From CAYGZQ01 sp964354375 [NCBI: uncultured Planctomycetota bacterium] (GTDB lineage Bacteria; JAJVIF01; JAPKYR01): a DNA stretch of 15,510 bases. The stretch covers positions 1-15,510 of the forward strand of contig CAYGZQ010000081.1 in the NCBI GenBank assembly GCA_964354375.1, written 5' to 3'. Below, piece by piece: positions 8,200 through 14,804 of this stretch. A program made the translations under genes and the position numbers. The notes beneath the pieces were generated by a model that had not been told where the DNA came from, did not search any database, and saw only the letters and a program-made list of their open reading frames with translations. Position 1 is the first letter of the stretch. Each line of letters begins with the position of its first letter.

Positions 8200-8332
8200 G
8201 AATCCCTCCGCACCTCTCCGTTTGTGCATTTCACCGCTGCACTCTCTAACGGGACACTTCGAAGCCCCCGCGACGACCTCCAAATCCCGGATTTTCAACT
8301 GAACTTTCCCCACTCCCTTTCGTCGTAAGAGA

Positions 8333-8341
8333 TGGTATACT
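8333..8341 (+). promoter_or_regulatory. Candidate extended -10 promoter for the coiled-coil membrane protein gene
   Basis: TGG-TATACT gives a TGN extended -10 with a near-consensus hexamer; there is no good -35. Transcription would begin near 8348, downstream of the ATG at 8343, which favours the start at 8442 with a leader of about 95 nt. The region 8200-8332 holds only the possible upstream extension of the portal frame. Confidence 0.45.
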
Positions 8342-8441
8342 TATGCCTGCATGGAGGGCTGATCCGGCCTGCGAGCCTTCCGGTGTTCAACCGTCCAAAT
8401 GCGCGGGCCTAAAACCGACACGATGCAAGGGCAGGGTTGAT

Positions 8442-10793
8442 ATGACCGCCGGAATGAAGCGAAACCTGGGCCGCGTTCGTACCATTCTTCACACTCAGAT
8501 CGTCCTCCGCTGGACCGCCAGAGGCCTGGCGATCGGCGCGCTGGGATCGGTGCTTCTCTTGGTTCTCAGCAAATTCTTTCCCCTCGGCATCGACATCGTT
8601 CGCACCGCAATCTCGTTGCTCATAGCCGGAAGCGCGATCGGCGCAGTCGCCGCCCTGTTAAAGCCCCTGGACCTCTTCGATGCCGCCTTCGCATGCGATG
8701 TCCGGCTGGGTCTCAAGGAGCGGCTCACAAGCGCGCTCGAGTTCGCAGAACGCAAAGACTCCAACCCGCTTATCCCGGCGCTCATCGCAGACGCGGAACG
8801 TCACGCAACTCGTATCAGACCTCACCGCGACTTCCCGCTTCGCGTTCCGCGCGAGGTTATCTACGCCTTCATCCTCGCCGCCCTCGCTGTCGGCTTGTAT
8901 TTCATCCCGCCCTGGCAGTACGTGCTCGCGTCCGAGGAAACCAAGAACGACTATGCCGTCGTGCAGGCCGAGGCCGAGCGAGTACGGGAGATCGCCCAGG
9001 AGATCACACTGAATCCGCCCGCTGAGAAGAGCGAGGAAGCCCAGGAGATCGCTCGCGAGCTGAAGGAGCTCGCCCGCGACATGGAGTTCGGCACCCTCTC
9101 CCGTCGCGAGGCCCTCGAACGCCTCAGCGCCATCGAGGAAGCCGTAAACAAGATCCAGGAGGATTCCGGCTACAACGAGCTGCGCAACGAGCTCGCCAAG
9201 CTCTCACAGGCTCTCGCCGACAGCAAGGAAATGAGCGATGCCGCCGACGCGCTCGCCAAGGGCGACGCCGAGAAGGCTAAGAACGCTCTCGACGAGCTCG
9301 GAAGCAAGCTTGAGCAGGGTAAGGTTCCGTCCGAGAATCTGTCCGATCTCGCCGACGCGCTCGACAAGGCTATCGGCCAGATGGGCGACAATCCCTCCCT
9401 GTCCGAGGTCCGCGACAATCTGGCTCAGGCGCGCGACGCATTGCGCCAGGCTGCATCAGAAGCGGGAACTGAAGGTGCCGGCGAGATGGACCCCGAGACC
9501 ATGGCGAAAGCTCTCATAGACGCCATCGATCGCGCCATCCCCGAAATCCAGAATCTGAATGTCCCCCAGGACGTCAAAGATCGCGCAGCCGAAATGCTGG
9601 AAAGCGTCAAGAATGACCTCCAGCAGGCTTTGGACTCCGGCGAGGTCACGAAAGAAGACATTCAGGAAGCGCAGCAGAAAATCCAGGACGTCAAGCGCAT
9701 GCTCGAGGAGGCCGGCGCGGATTTCGGCAAGCAGAATCAGGACCAGCGCTCCGAAGAGGAAGTCGCCCAGGAGCTGATTCAGGAAGCTCAGCGCCTAGCC
9801 GACGAGGCGTCTCAGGCTCAGTCTCTTGATCCTCAGAAACGTTCCGAGCTTCAGTCAGCCTGCCGGAATGTTGCTCAGGGCCTCCAGCAAGAGGTCTCAC
9901 AGAACGCGTGCAACGCTCAGTCTAACCAGGAAGCCCGTCAGAAACTCGACGACGTCAGAAAACAACTCGGTGAGTCGGGCGTGTCCGAAGAAAAAATGGG
10001 GCAGCGCTCCCAGTGCAACAATCCCTCGTCCGGCCAGAACGGTCAACAGGGACAGCAGGGCCAGCAGGGTCAGCAATCCTCCTCAAGCGGCATGCCCGGC
10101 CTCTTCGGCATGTGCCAGGGACAACAGGGCCAACAAGGTCAACAGGGCCAGCAGGGCAAACCGGGCCAGTCCCAATCGTGCAACAAGGCGGGACAGGCGT
10201 TGCGGCAGGCGGGGCAGTGCATGAGTCAGAACGCCGGTCAATGCCTGGGCTCGGGACAGAAGCTCGACAGCACGAGGCAGGGGATCGGGGGATGCAGATC
10301 GAGCTTGTCCGGACAATGCAACCAGCAGGGCGGGACAACATCGCCCTTGCAGCGTATCCAGAGCACAAGCACTGCGGGCGGCGGATGGGGCACATCCACC
10401 ACCCCGTTTGCCACCTCTCCCACTCCCGTGAATCCCGGCCATCAGAACCAGAACTGGAACGATCCCTCCCAGACCCCGAACTCAACCGACCAGTTCAAGC
10501 CCATGTACAACCCCAGCTTCCAGCCGAGCCAGGACTATGATGTCCAGCTCGAGGGCAAATTCACGGAAGACGGCGGCAGCTACATGTTCACCGAGATCGT
10601 CGATCCCCAGACCGGCGAGACCAGCTATGTCCCGTACTTCTCGCTCGAGCCCACCGATGTCACCGCCCTCATGGACGCGATCGAGGACCAGGACATCCCG
10701 CGCACCTACGCCGACTTCGTGAGACTCTACTTCGAGCAGCTCTCCTCCGCTGACACCACCCAACCCGCAGAAGAAGCAACTCCCTCAGAATAG
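8442..10793 (+). CDS. Large coiled-coil membrane protein with Gly-Gln-Gln repeats (DUF4175-like architecture)
   Basis: This 783-residue protein has three predicted membrane segments (about 25-46, 50-73 and 138-157). The Arg/Lys-rich loop at 74-137 suggests N-in topology with the rest outside the cytoplasm. Residues about 170-510 are a long charged coiled coil rich in Glu, Ala and Gln. Next come two blocks of GQQ repeats (534-545, 560-571) and scattered Cys residues that could form disulfides. The last ~55 residues form a small conserved-looking module with DIPRTYADFVRLYFEQL, reminiscent of C termini of large planctomycete membrane proteins. I chose ATG 8442 over 8343 because of the promoter position and because the first 33 codons look non-coding. 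Function is unknown; DUF4175-type proteins share the layout, but I cannot confirm homology. Confidence 0.75.
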   Translation: MTAGMKRNLGRVRTILHTQIVLRWTARGLAIGALGSVLLLVLSKFFPLGIDIVRTAISLLIAGSAIGAVAALLKPLDLFDAAFACDVRLGLKERLTSALEFAERKDSNPLIPALIADAERHATRIRPHRDFPLRVPREVIYAFILAALAVGLYFIPPWQYVLASEETKNDYAVVQAEAERVREIAQEITLNPPAEKSEEAQEIARELKELARDMEFGTLSRREALERLSAIEEAVNKIQEDSGYNELRNELAKLSQALADSKEMSDAADALAKGDAEKAKNALDELGSKLEQGKVPSENLSDLADALDKAIGQMGDNPSLSEVRDNLAQARDALRQAASEAGTEGAGEMDPETMAKALIDAIDRAIPEIQNLNVPQDVKDRAAEMLESVKNDLQQALDSGEVTKEDIQEAQQKIQDVKRMLEEAGADFGKQNQDQRSEEEVAQELIQEAQRLADEASQAQSLDPQKRSELQSACRNVAQGLQQEVSQNACNAQSNQEARQKLDDVRKQLGESGVSEEKMGQRSQCNNPSSGQNGQQGQQGQQGQQSSSSGMPGLFGMCQGQQGQQGQQGQQGKPGQSQSCNKAGQALRQAGQCMSQNAGQCLGSGQKLDSTRQGIGGCRSSLSGQCNQQGGTTSPLQRIQSTSTAGGGWGTSTTPFATSPTPVNPGHQNQNWNDPSQTPNSTDQFKPMYNPSFQPSQDYDVQLEGKFTEDGGSYMFTEIVDPQTGETSYVPYFSLEPTDVTALMDAIEDQDIPRTYADFVRLYFEQLSSADTTQPAEEATPSE
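10041..10154 (+). repeat. 9-nt tandem repeats encoding Gly-Gln-Gln
   Basis: Four 9-nt units (10041-10076) and four more (10119-10154) of the form GGNCARCAR encode GQQ, separated by a short Ser/Met-rich spacer. Synonymous drift between units suggests the peptide is maintained rather than the DNA being a recent expansion. Confidence 0.8.
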
Positions 10794-10815
10794 GCCGCTA
10801 GACAGTGTCCTCGTG

Positions 10816-10957
10816 CCGAGCACGTCTCGTGCTTCGGACTAAGGACCCGACTCGTCTCGAGTCGGGAAGCGCACTCCGCTGCTTGATCTTGTGAATCAAC
10901 GCGTGACGCGTTCTCTCCGATTCCCGAAATGCGAGACGCATTCGGCACCTGTCGTGC
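10816..10957. repeat. Array of short hairpins in the intergenic region
   Basis: Five or six stem-loops follow one another. H1 spans 10816-10837 (9 bp plus a bulge, loop TCT). H2 spans 10846-10866 (9 bp perfect, loop TCT). H3 at 10867-10884 is weaker. H4 spans 10898-10912 (6 bp perfect, loop TGA). H5 spans 10924-10945 (9 bp plus a bulged A, loop AGA). H6 spans 10945-10957 (4 bp). H1, H2, H4 and H5 all close with CG-NNN-CG, while the outer stem sequences differ. There is no long U-tract. The first two could end transcription of the upstream gene. Confidence 0.65.
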
Positions 10958-10963
10958 TACAAT
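10955..10963 (+). promoter_or_regulatory. Candidate extended -10 promoter for the lipoprotein gene
   Basis: TGC-TACAAT is an extended -10 element ending 24 nt before the ATG at 10988. No convincing -35 is visible. It overlaps the last small hairpin of the intergenic array. Confidence 0.45.
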
Positions 10964-10987
10964 TGCTCTCGTCAGGACAACAGTGCA

Positions 10988-12244
10988 ATGACCTTCCGTA
11001 GTCTGAGAATTCTGGTCGTCCTTGTCCTGGGAGCATCGCTCCTCGCGACCGCATCCGGTTGTCCGCGGAACGGCGGCGAAAAACCCGCTCCACCGCAGGG
11101 ACCCAAGCCCACCCCGCTCGTCCCGCTCTACAAAACGCCGGGACTCCATCTCGTCTATACCGTCAACGATCCCCGTACCGGCACCATCGGCACCGTCAGC
11201 ATAGCCCATGTCCTCATCGCCGAACCGGACGGCTCCCGCCGCGAGGTCCTCATCAGCTTCCCCGGCTTCATCTACCACGCGATCCCCTCGCCCACCGGCA
11301 CCGACATCGCCTTCGTCGGAAGCGCGCGCGGCGAGACCGGTCAGGATGAAAGACACCTGTTTCTGTTCGACCTCGGAAGCCTGACATACGTGGATGTCTC
11401 CGCGGTCGGATTCTATTCACGCGCCGTCACGACCGCCCCGATTTTCACTCCCGACGGCAAATGGGTGATTTTTCTGTCTCGACGCTCTGTGGAGTTCGGC
11501 GAATTCAACGTGTTCAAGTGCGAGGTGGCCACGGGACGTATCGGCGGCCTCTACACCACCCCTGTCGAGGACGTCCCGCTGGAACTGACGCCCGACGGCC
11601 TCTCCTGCGTCGCTGCCAGACGCCCCCCGAACGTTTCCGGGGTCATCGAGTACATCGCCATCAACATCGGTGACGGTTCCGCCAAGGTCATTCACAGGTT
11701 CAAAGGCGTCACCAAGGTCGGGCCCGCCAACCTTGACAAGAGCGGCGCCTATCTGCTCTGCGATGTCAAACCCTCGGAGGAAGGCATCGCAGGCGGCGGG
11801 GGGGCGCCCTCCCGTCAGGTGTTCTCGGTGAATCTCGAGACCGGAACCGAGCTCATGCTCCTCCCGCCGGACACCGTCACTTACGTGTACCAGCTCTTCA
11901 AGGACTCTGAGGATCAGGACTGGCTTCTCCTCCGCCGACAGGAGGATATCGAGGGCGAGGACACTCCCATGAGCAGGATCGCCGTGTGCCTCACCGACGG
12001 CTCCGACTTCAAGTACCTCACCGATACTTCCGCGCGGTCCTACCTCCTGGGCCCTCCCCCCACCAACATTAAGCACCTGTCGCCCGATTTCTCCCTCATG
12101 TTCTTCTTCCGGCAGGATCCCGTTTTCGAGCACGAGGACATCTGGGTGATGAAACCGGACGGCACCGACCCTGTGAACATCAGCAACACCGCAGGCTACA
12201 ACGAAGGCTCCGCCGGATGGATCATCATACCGGAAGCTTCTTGA
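10988..12244 (+). CDS. Lipoprotein with TolB/PD40-like beta-propeller
   Basis: This 418-residue protein starts with a signal peptide (TFRSLRILVVLVLGASLL) ending in a lipobox, ASGC, with lipidated Cys25; a Pro-rich linker follows to about residue 45. The rest is a beta-propeller with PD40-type blades, seen as repeated SPTGTDIAF, TPDGKWVIF, TPDGLSCVA, DKSGAYLL and SPDFSLMFF turns. The last blade ends with DIWVMKPDGTDPVNIS, typical of TolB-like repeats. It is expected to be membrane-anchored on the periplasmic side and to bind protein or polysaccharide partners; no enzyme motif is visible. It follows the coiled-coil protein gene in the same direction but has its own candidate promoter. Its function is not known. 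Confidence 0.8.
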   Translation: MTFRSLRILVVLVLGASLLATASGCPRNGGEKPAPPQGPKPTPLVPLYKTPGLHLVYTVNDPRTGTIGTVSIAHVLIAEPDGSRREVLISFPGFIYHAIPSPTGTDIAFVGSARGETGQDERHLFLFDLGSLTYVDVSAVGFYSRAVTTAPIFTPDGKWVIFLSRRSVEFGEFNVFKCEVATGRIGGLYTTPVEDVPLELTPDGLSCVAARRPPNVSGVIEYIAINIGDGSAKVIHRFKGVTKVGPANLDKSGAYLLCDVKPSEEGIAGGGGAPSRQVFSVNLETGTELMLLPPDTVTYVYQLFKDSEDQDWLLLRRQEDIEGEDTPMSRIAVCLTDGSDFKYLTDTSARSYLLGPPPTNIKHLSPDFSLMFFFRQDPVFEHEDIWVMKPDGTDPVNISNTAGYNEGSAGWIIIPEAS

Positions 12245-12285
12245 ACCGCTCCACCTCGCTTTGATTGGGGGAGCACTGAATAAAA

Positions 12286-12780
12286 TCAGCCTCGACGACT
12301 GCGCTTGCCGCTGGACCGCTTCTTCGCATCCGACCCATTAGACCCCGGCTGGCGGGAATGCGCCCGTGTCGCGCCTGCATGGTCACCTCGCAATGCCCGA
12401 TGCGGTCGTTCTTCTTTTCCCTGCTGACGGCCGATCTCTTCAGATTTCCCCGCAACAGCTTGCCTCTCCGCGCGCCTCCTCAGTTCCGCCTGATATTCCT
12501 CCCACCTGTATTCCCTTGTCACCTTAGGAGAGAGTGGGTGCACCATTATCGAGAAGCCGTTTGGCTCAGCAAAACCTTTCTCCAACTCCCATCTGAAGTC
12601 CTTGAACCGTTCGTAGTCCTTCTTCTCAAGCATATACGCTTCAAGGACCTCTGTGTCATCATCTTCCTCGTCATGGCAGCCTGCTCCAGTCGGGACAACC
12701 ACGACGCCTGGGAATTCGGCCTCGATCCGCGAGACAATCTCCCGGATGAACTCGTCTCTCTCTGTCTCACCTGATCTCAT
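12286..12780 (-). CDS. Small acidic partner of HEPN protein (possible degenerate nucleotidyltransferase)
   Basis: This 164-residue protein overlaps the end of the HEPN-like gene by 14 nt, with AAGGAG 8 nt before its ATG, so translation is probably coupled. Residues 1-100 look like a folded domain: a helix, a Val-rich strand, the acidic turn TGAGCHDEEDDDTEVLEAYM, helices, then strand FSIMVHPLSP. The order strand, acidic turn, strand, helix, strand recalls minimal nucleotidyltransferases, but the GS-x(10)-D-x-D signature is not intact, so that link is a guess. The last ~60 residues are Arg/Gly/Ser-rich and low in complexity; a frameshift near 12455 could have replaced the native C terminus. That the first 100 residues are coding is likely. 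Confidence 0.6.
   Translation of the reverse strand: MRSGETERDEFIREIVSRIEAEFPGVVVVPTGAGCHDEEDDDTEVLEAYMLEKKDYERFKDFRWELEKGFAEPNGFSIMVHPLSPKVTREYRWEEYQAELRRRAERQAVAGKSEEIGRQQGKEERPHRALRGDHAGATRAHSRQPGSNGSDAKKRSSGKRSRRG
12430..12456. repeat. Copy B of a 27-nt dispersed similar segment
   Basis: This is the partner of the segment at 8110-8136 (23 of 27 identical). It lies where the folded part of the HEPN partner gives way to its Arg-rich tail, and encodes AVAGKSEEIG. Confidence 0.4.
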
Positions 12781-13168
12781 CCCAGATCTCCTTAAATAGC
12801 TTTCCGGAGTCCTTCTTCAGTGAATCCAGCTCATCCGGCTCGACCGGGAGTTCCTCGTAGTCAGCTCGCTCTCTAAGCTCTATAGCATCGTTGAGCCACT
12901 TCTCCGTATCCAGTCCACGTTGCGAGAGTTCCGTGCCAGCTTTCCTTATCAAGCGCCTGTGTCCCCACATTCGCTTTGTGGTCCCGTCTCTCGTCGTGAC
13001 TAGCGGCACAGGAATATCTCTTTCCTCAAATAGCGCCTGTACCGCAAGCCGCAGCCCATAATAGTATCTCGACGCAGCAGCATTACAGTAGCCCTGCCGG
13101 CAAGCGTCTTCGCTGACTCTCCGATTCTCAACGCTCTTAACCCAAAATGCCTTTGCCCTGGCGTGCAT
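12767..13168 (-). CDS. HEPN domain protein (UPF0332-like; possible toxin-antitoxin component)
   Basis: This 133-residue all-helical protein has the HEPN pattern: an N-terminal helix, then AAASRYYYGLRLAVQALF (about 30-47) typical of the first HEPN helices, a polar loop with RMWGH (66-70), and RADYEEL at 101-107, the R-A-D-Y motif of UPF0332-type members. The ribonuclease motif R-x(4-6)-H of active HEPN toxins is not clearly present (Arg66 and His70 are separated by three residues). It may therefore be an inactive or alternative type. It overlaps the downstream partner gene, matching the two-gene layout of HEPN/nucleotidyltransferase systems. The pair looks less GC-rich than its neighbours, which fits horizontal transfer. 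Confidence 0.7.
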   Translation of the reverse strand: MHARAKAFWVKSVENRRVSEDACRQGYCNAAASRYYYGLRLAVQALFEERDIPVPLVTTRDGTTKRMWGHRRLIRKAGTELSQRGLDTEKWLNDAIELRERADYEELPVEPDELDSLKKDSGKLFKEIWDEIR

Positions 13169-13263
13169 CGCTTTGACCGTCGCGCAATCTCGAATCTCTC
13201 GCGATCGCCGACTTTAGCACGTCCCATTCCGAGTCGCAAGTAAATTAATATGAGGCTCCGCTC

Positions 13264-14529
13264 TTACTCGCTGCCCTCGCCGTCTTCTGAGCTCTCACCA
13301 TCCCCGCCTTCGTCAGCCGCAAGCTCTTCCGGGGTCTCTGTTACAGTAGCCGTCGCCGCTTCCTCGATCTCGCTCGACACAACCTCCGTTGGAGCCACGT
13401 CCACCATCTGCAATTCCAGGTTCTCCGTCTGATCCTCAGGCCAGTACAGCCTTATCGTGTTGTTACCGGTGTGAAGAAGCGTGGCGAGGTTATAGTACGC
13501 AAACGGATTCGTCGTCCAGTACTCGCCCCATCCGATCGCCCCGGTGATATCTATCGACGACTGCACCAGAGTCCCGTTGATCTCCACCTGCAGCCGCTGG
13601 TACGACGTGTTTTCCCTAATGAGATAGGGAAGGATTCTCAGGTAGTACGCCGCATACGGATCGTCAGGACGGAATGTTCCCTGCCAGTATCCGCCCGGCG
13701 GAATGACCCAGATTCCGTTATCGATCCACCCGCTCGTAGCGTAATCCCAGAAATTGCTCGTTATCGTCGTCCCCGTCGGAACCACGTACCAGATCTTCGA
13801 AAACGGACCGTATTTTTCCATATAGACCGACGGCCTGAACCGCGGGTACGGGTATAAATACATATACGGCCACGGGTCATAAGGATACGTGTTCAGAGGA
13901 TACCCCAGATACGTCGCGAACTCCTCCAGGTCAATGAAACTGTCGCCCCTGTTCCCGCTGTTCACACTCTCGCCCCATTCGACCACACGGTTTGCATTGT
14001 ACCCGGCGTCCACCACGGTGAAATCGTTCACCGCCACCGTCACAATCTCGTCGCCCAGCTCTATCTCGTTCGGCGCGAGCGCAAGCTCCTCGATCCTTTC
14101 ATCGGTCAGGGGAAGCCTCGAGATGATCATCATCACGTATTCCTTGCCGAGCGCCTCGCCGACAGTGCCGTAGTAATCCCCATTCAGACCGCCGTCGGTA
14201 AGCTTCGTCTGCTCATTCATCACGAGAGGCTTCACAATTCGATCCGGCGAAAAATCCAGGATCGTCACGTAGCACTCATGCTGACCATGATAATGAATCG
14301 CGATTTCCTGGCCCGGTCGAAGCGGACCGCCCCTCGTGACATTGAACGTCAGCCCCACCGGCCCGAACACGTCGGCCGCTGCATCGATCACGCTCAGATC
14401 CGCTATCTCGAGCGACCCGAATTCATCGTCATTGAGAATCTCAGCTCTCGCAGGGACGATTACCAGCGCCATCAGCGCCAGCATCATGAGGCAAACAGGA
14501 GCAACCGAACGTATTCTTCCGGCGTTCAT
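13264..14529 (-). CDS. Secreted protein with N-terminal DUF4384-like domain
   Basis: This 421-residue protein starts at MNAGRIRS; GGAGG lies about 8 nt upstream, and the longer frame to 14598 has no such site. A signal peptide ends at PARA-EIL near residue 29. Residues about 55-170 match DUF4384-like domains: PLRPGQEIAIHYHGQHECYV, then TILDFSPD and later VGEALGKEYVMMIIS. A striking Tyr/Pro/Trp-rich segment follows (about 235-260, including YPYDPWPYMYLYPYPRF). A C-terminal beta-sandwich-like region comes next (YLRILPYLIREN to NTIRLYWPED). The last ~30 residues are a highly acidic Glu/Ser/Gly/Thr tail. It is probably exported and surface- or periplasm-located; function is unknown. It is divergent from the response regulator gene, so a regulatory link is possible. 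Confidence 0.72.
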   Translation of the reverse strand: MNAGRIRSVAPVCLMMLALMALVIVPARAEILNDDEFGSLEIADLSVIDAAADVFGPVGLTFNVTRGGPLRPGQEIAIHYHGQHECYVTILDFSPDRIVKPLVMNEQTKLTDGGLNGDYYGTVGEALGKEYVMMIISRLPLTDERIEELALAPNEIELGDEIVTVAVNDFTVVDAGYNANRVVEWGESVNSGNRGDSFIDLEEFATYLGYPLNTYPYDPWPYMYLYPYPRFRPSVYMEKYGPFSKIWYVVPTGTTITSNFWDYATSGWIDNGIWVIPPGGYWQGTFRPDDPYAAYYLRILPYLIRENTSYQRLQVEINGTLVQSSIDITGAIGWGEYWTTNPFAYYNLATLLHTGNNTIRLYWPEDQTENLELQMVDVAPTEVVSSEIEEAATATVTETPEELAADEGGDGESSEDGEGSE

Positions 14530-14743
14530 GTGATGCCCCTCCTTTTTTCTGTTCTTCATGACTTCGTTTTCCCCTTCCATAAAGGGAAAAGGAAACACCT
14601 CGCGGAATCCTCCCGGATGCCGCAGTTTCTACGATTATTCTACCACGTTCCAGGTTCATACTCAGTGCCGAACGCGTCCTGCGATCGGGTATCCGCGTCG
14701 CGCGCAACGTCCGTTCGCATCCGAAGCTCCGGACCCCTGAGAA

Positions 14744-14757
14744 AATAAGGCCTTATT
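14744..14757. promoter_or_regulatory. Perfect 14-bp palindrome (candidate operator)
   Basis: AATAAGGCCTTATT is an exact palindrome just upstream of the candidate -10 of the response regulator gene, covering its -35 area, and lies in the divergent intergenic region. The size and symmetry suit a dimeric repressor or activator site. Confidence 0.4.
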
Positions 14758-14760
14758 CAA

Positions 14761-14769
14761 TGCGATAAT
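14761..14769 (+). promoter_or_regulatory. Candidate extended -10 promoter for the response regulator gene
   Basis: TGC-GATAAT resembles an extended -10 about 35 nt before the ATG at 14805. The intergenic region 14530-14804 holds this element and the palindrome; I see no other clear signal in it. Confidence 0.4.
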
Positions 14770-14804
14770 AATTGGAAAAGGACCTCCGGAACCGGTGATT
14801 ATTA

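Noticed and set aside
8343-8441. Upstream ATG at 8343 as start of the coiled-coil membrane protein
   Set aside because: The extended -10 element at 8333-8341 would start transcription after this ATG, and the 33 extra residues look like untranslated leader.
10041-10154. Regularly spaced short repeats considered as a CRISPR array
   Set aside because: The units are 9-nt contiguous codons for Gly-Gln-Gln inside a gene, without spacers or long repeats.
11417-12133. Long - strand frame (238 codons) opposite the lipoprotein gene
   Set aside because: It is a shadow of the beta-propeller gene; the + strand has a signal peptide, lipobox and PD40 repeats.
14567-14590. TTTTCCC/GGGAAAA inverted repeat considered as a terminator
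   Set aside because: The stem is only 7 bp and AT-rich at one end, and it lies upstream of the secreted protein start rather than after a gene.
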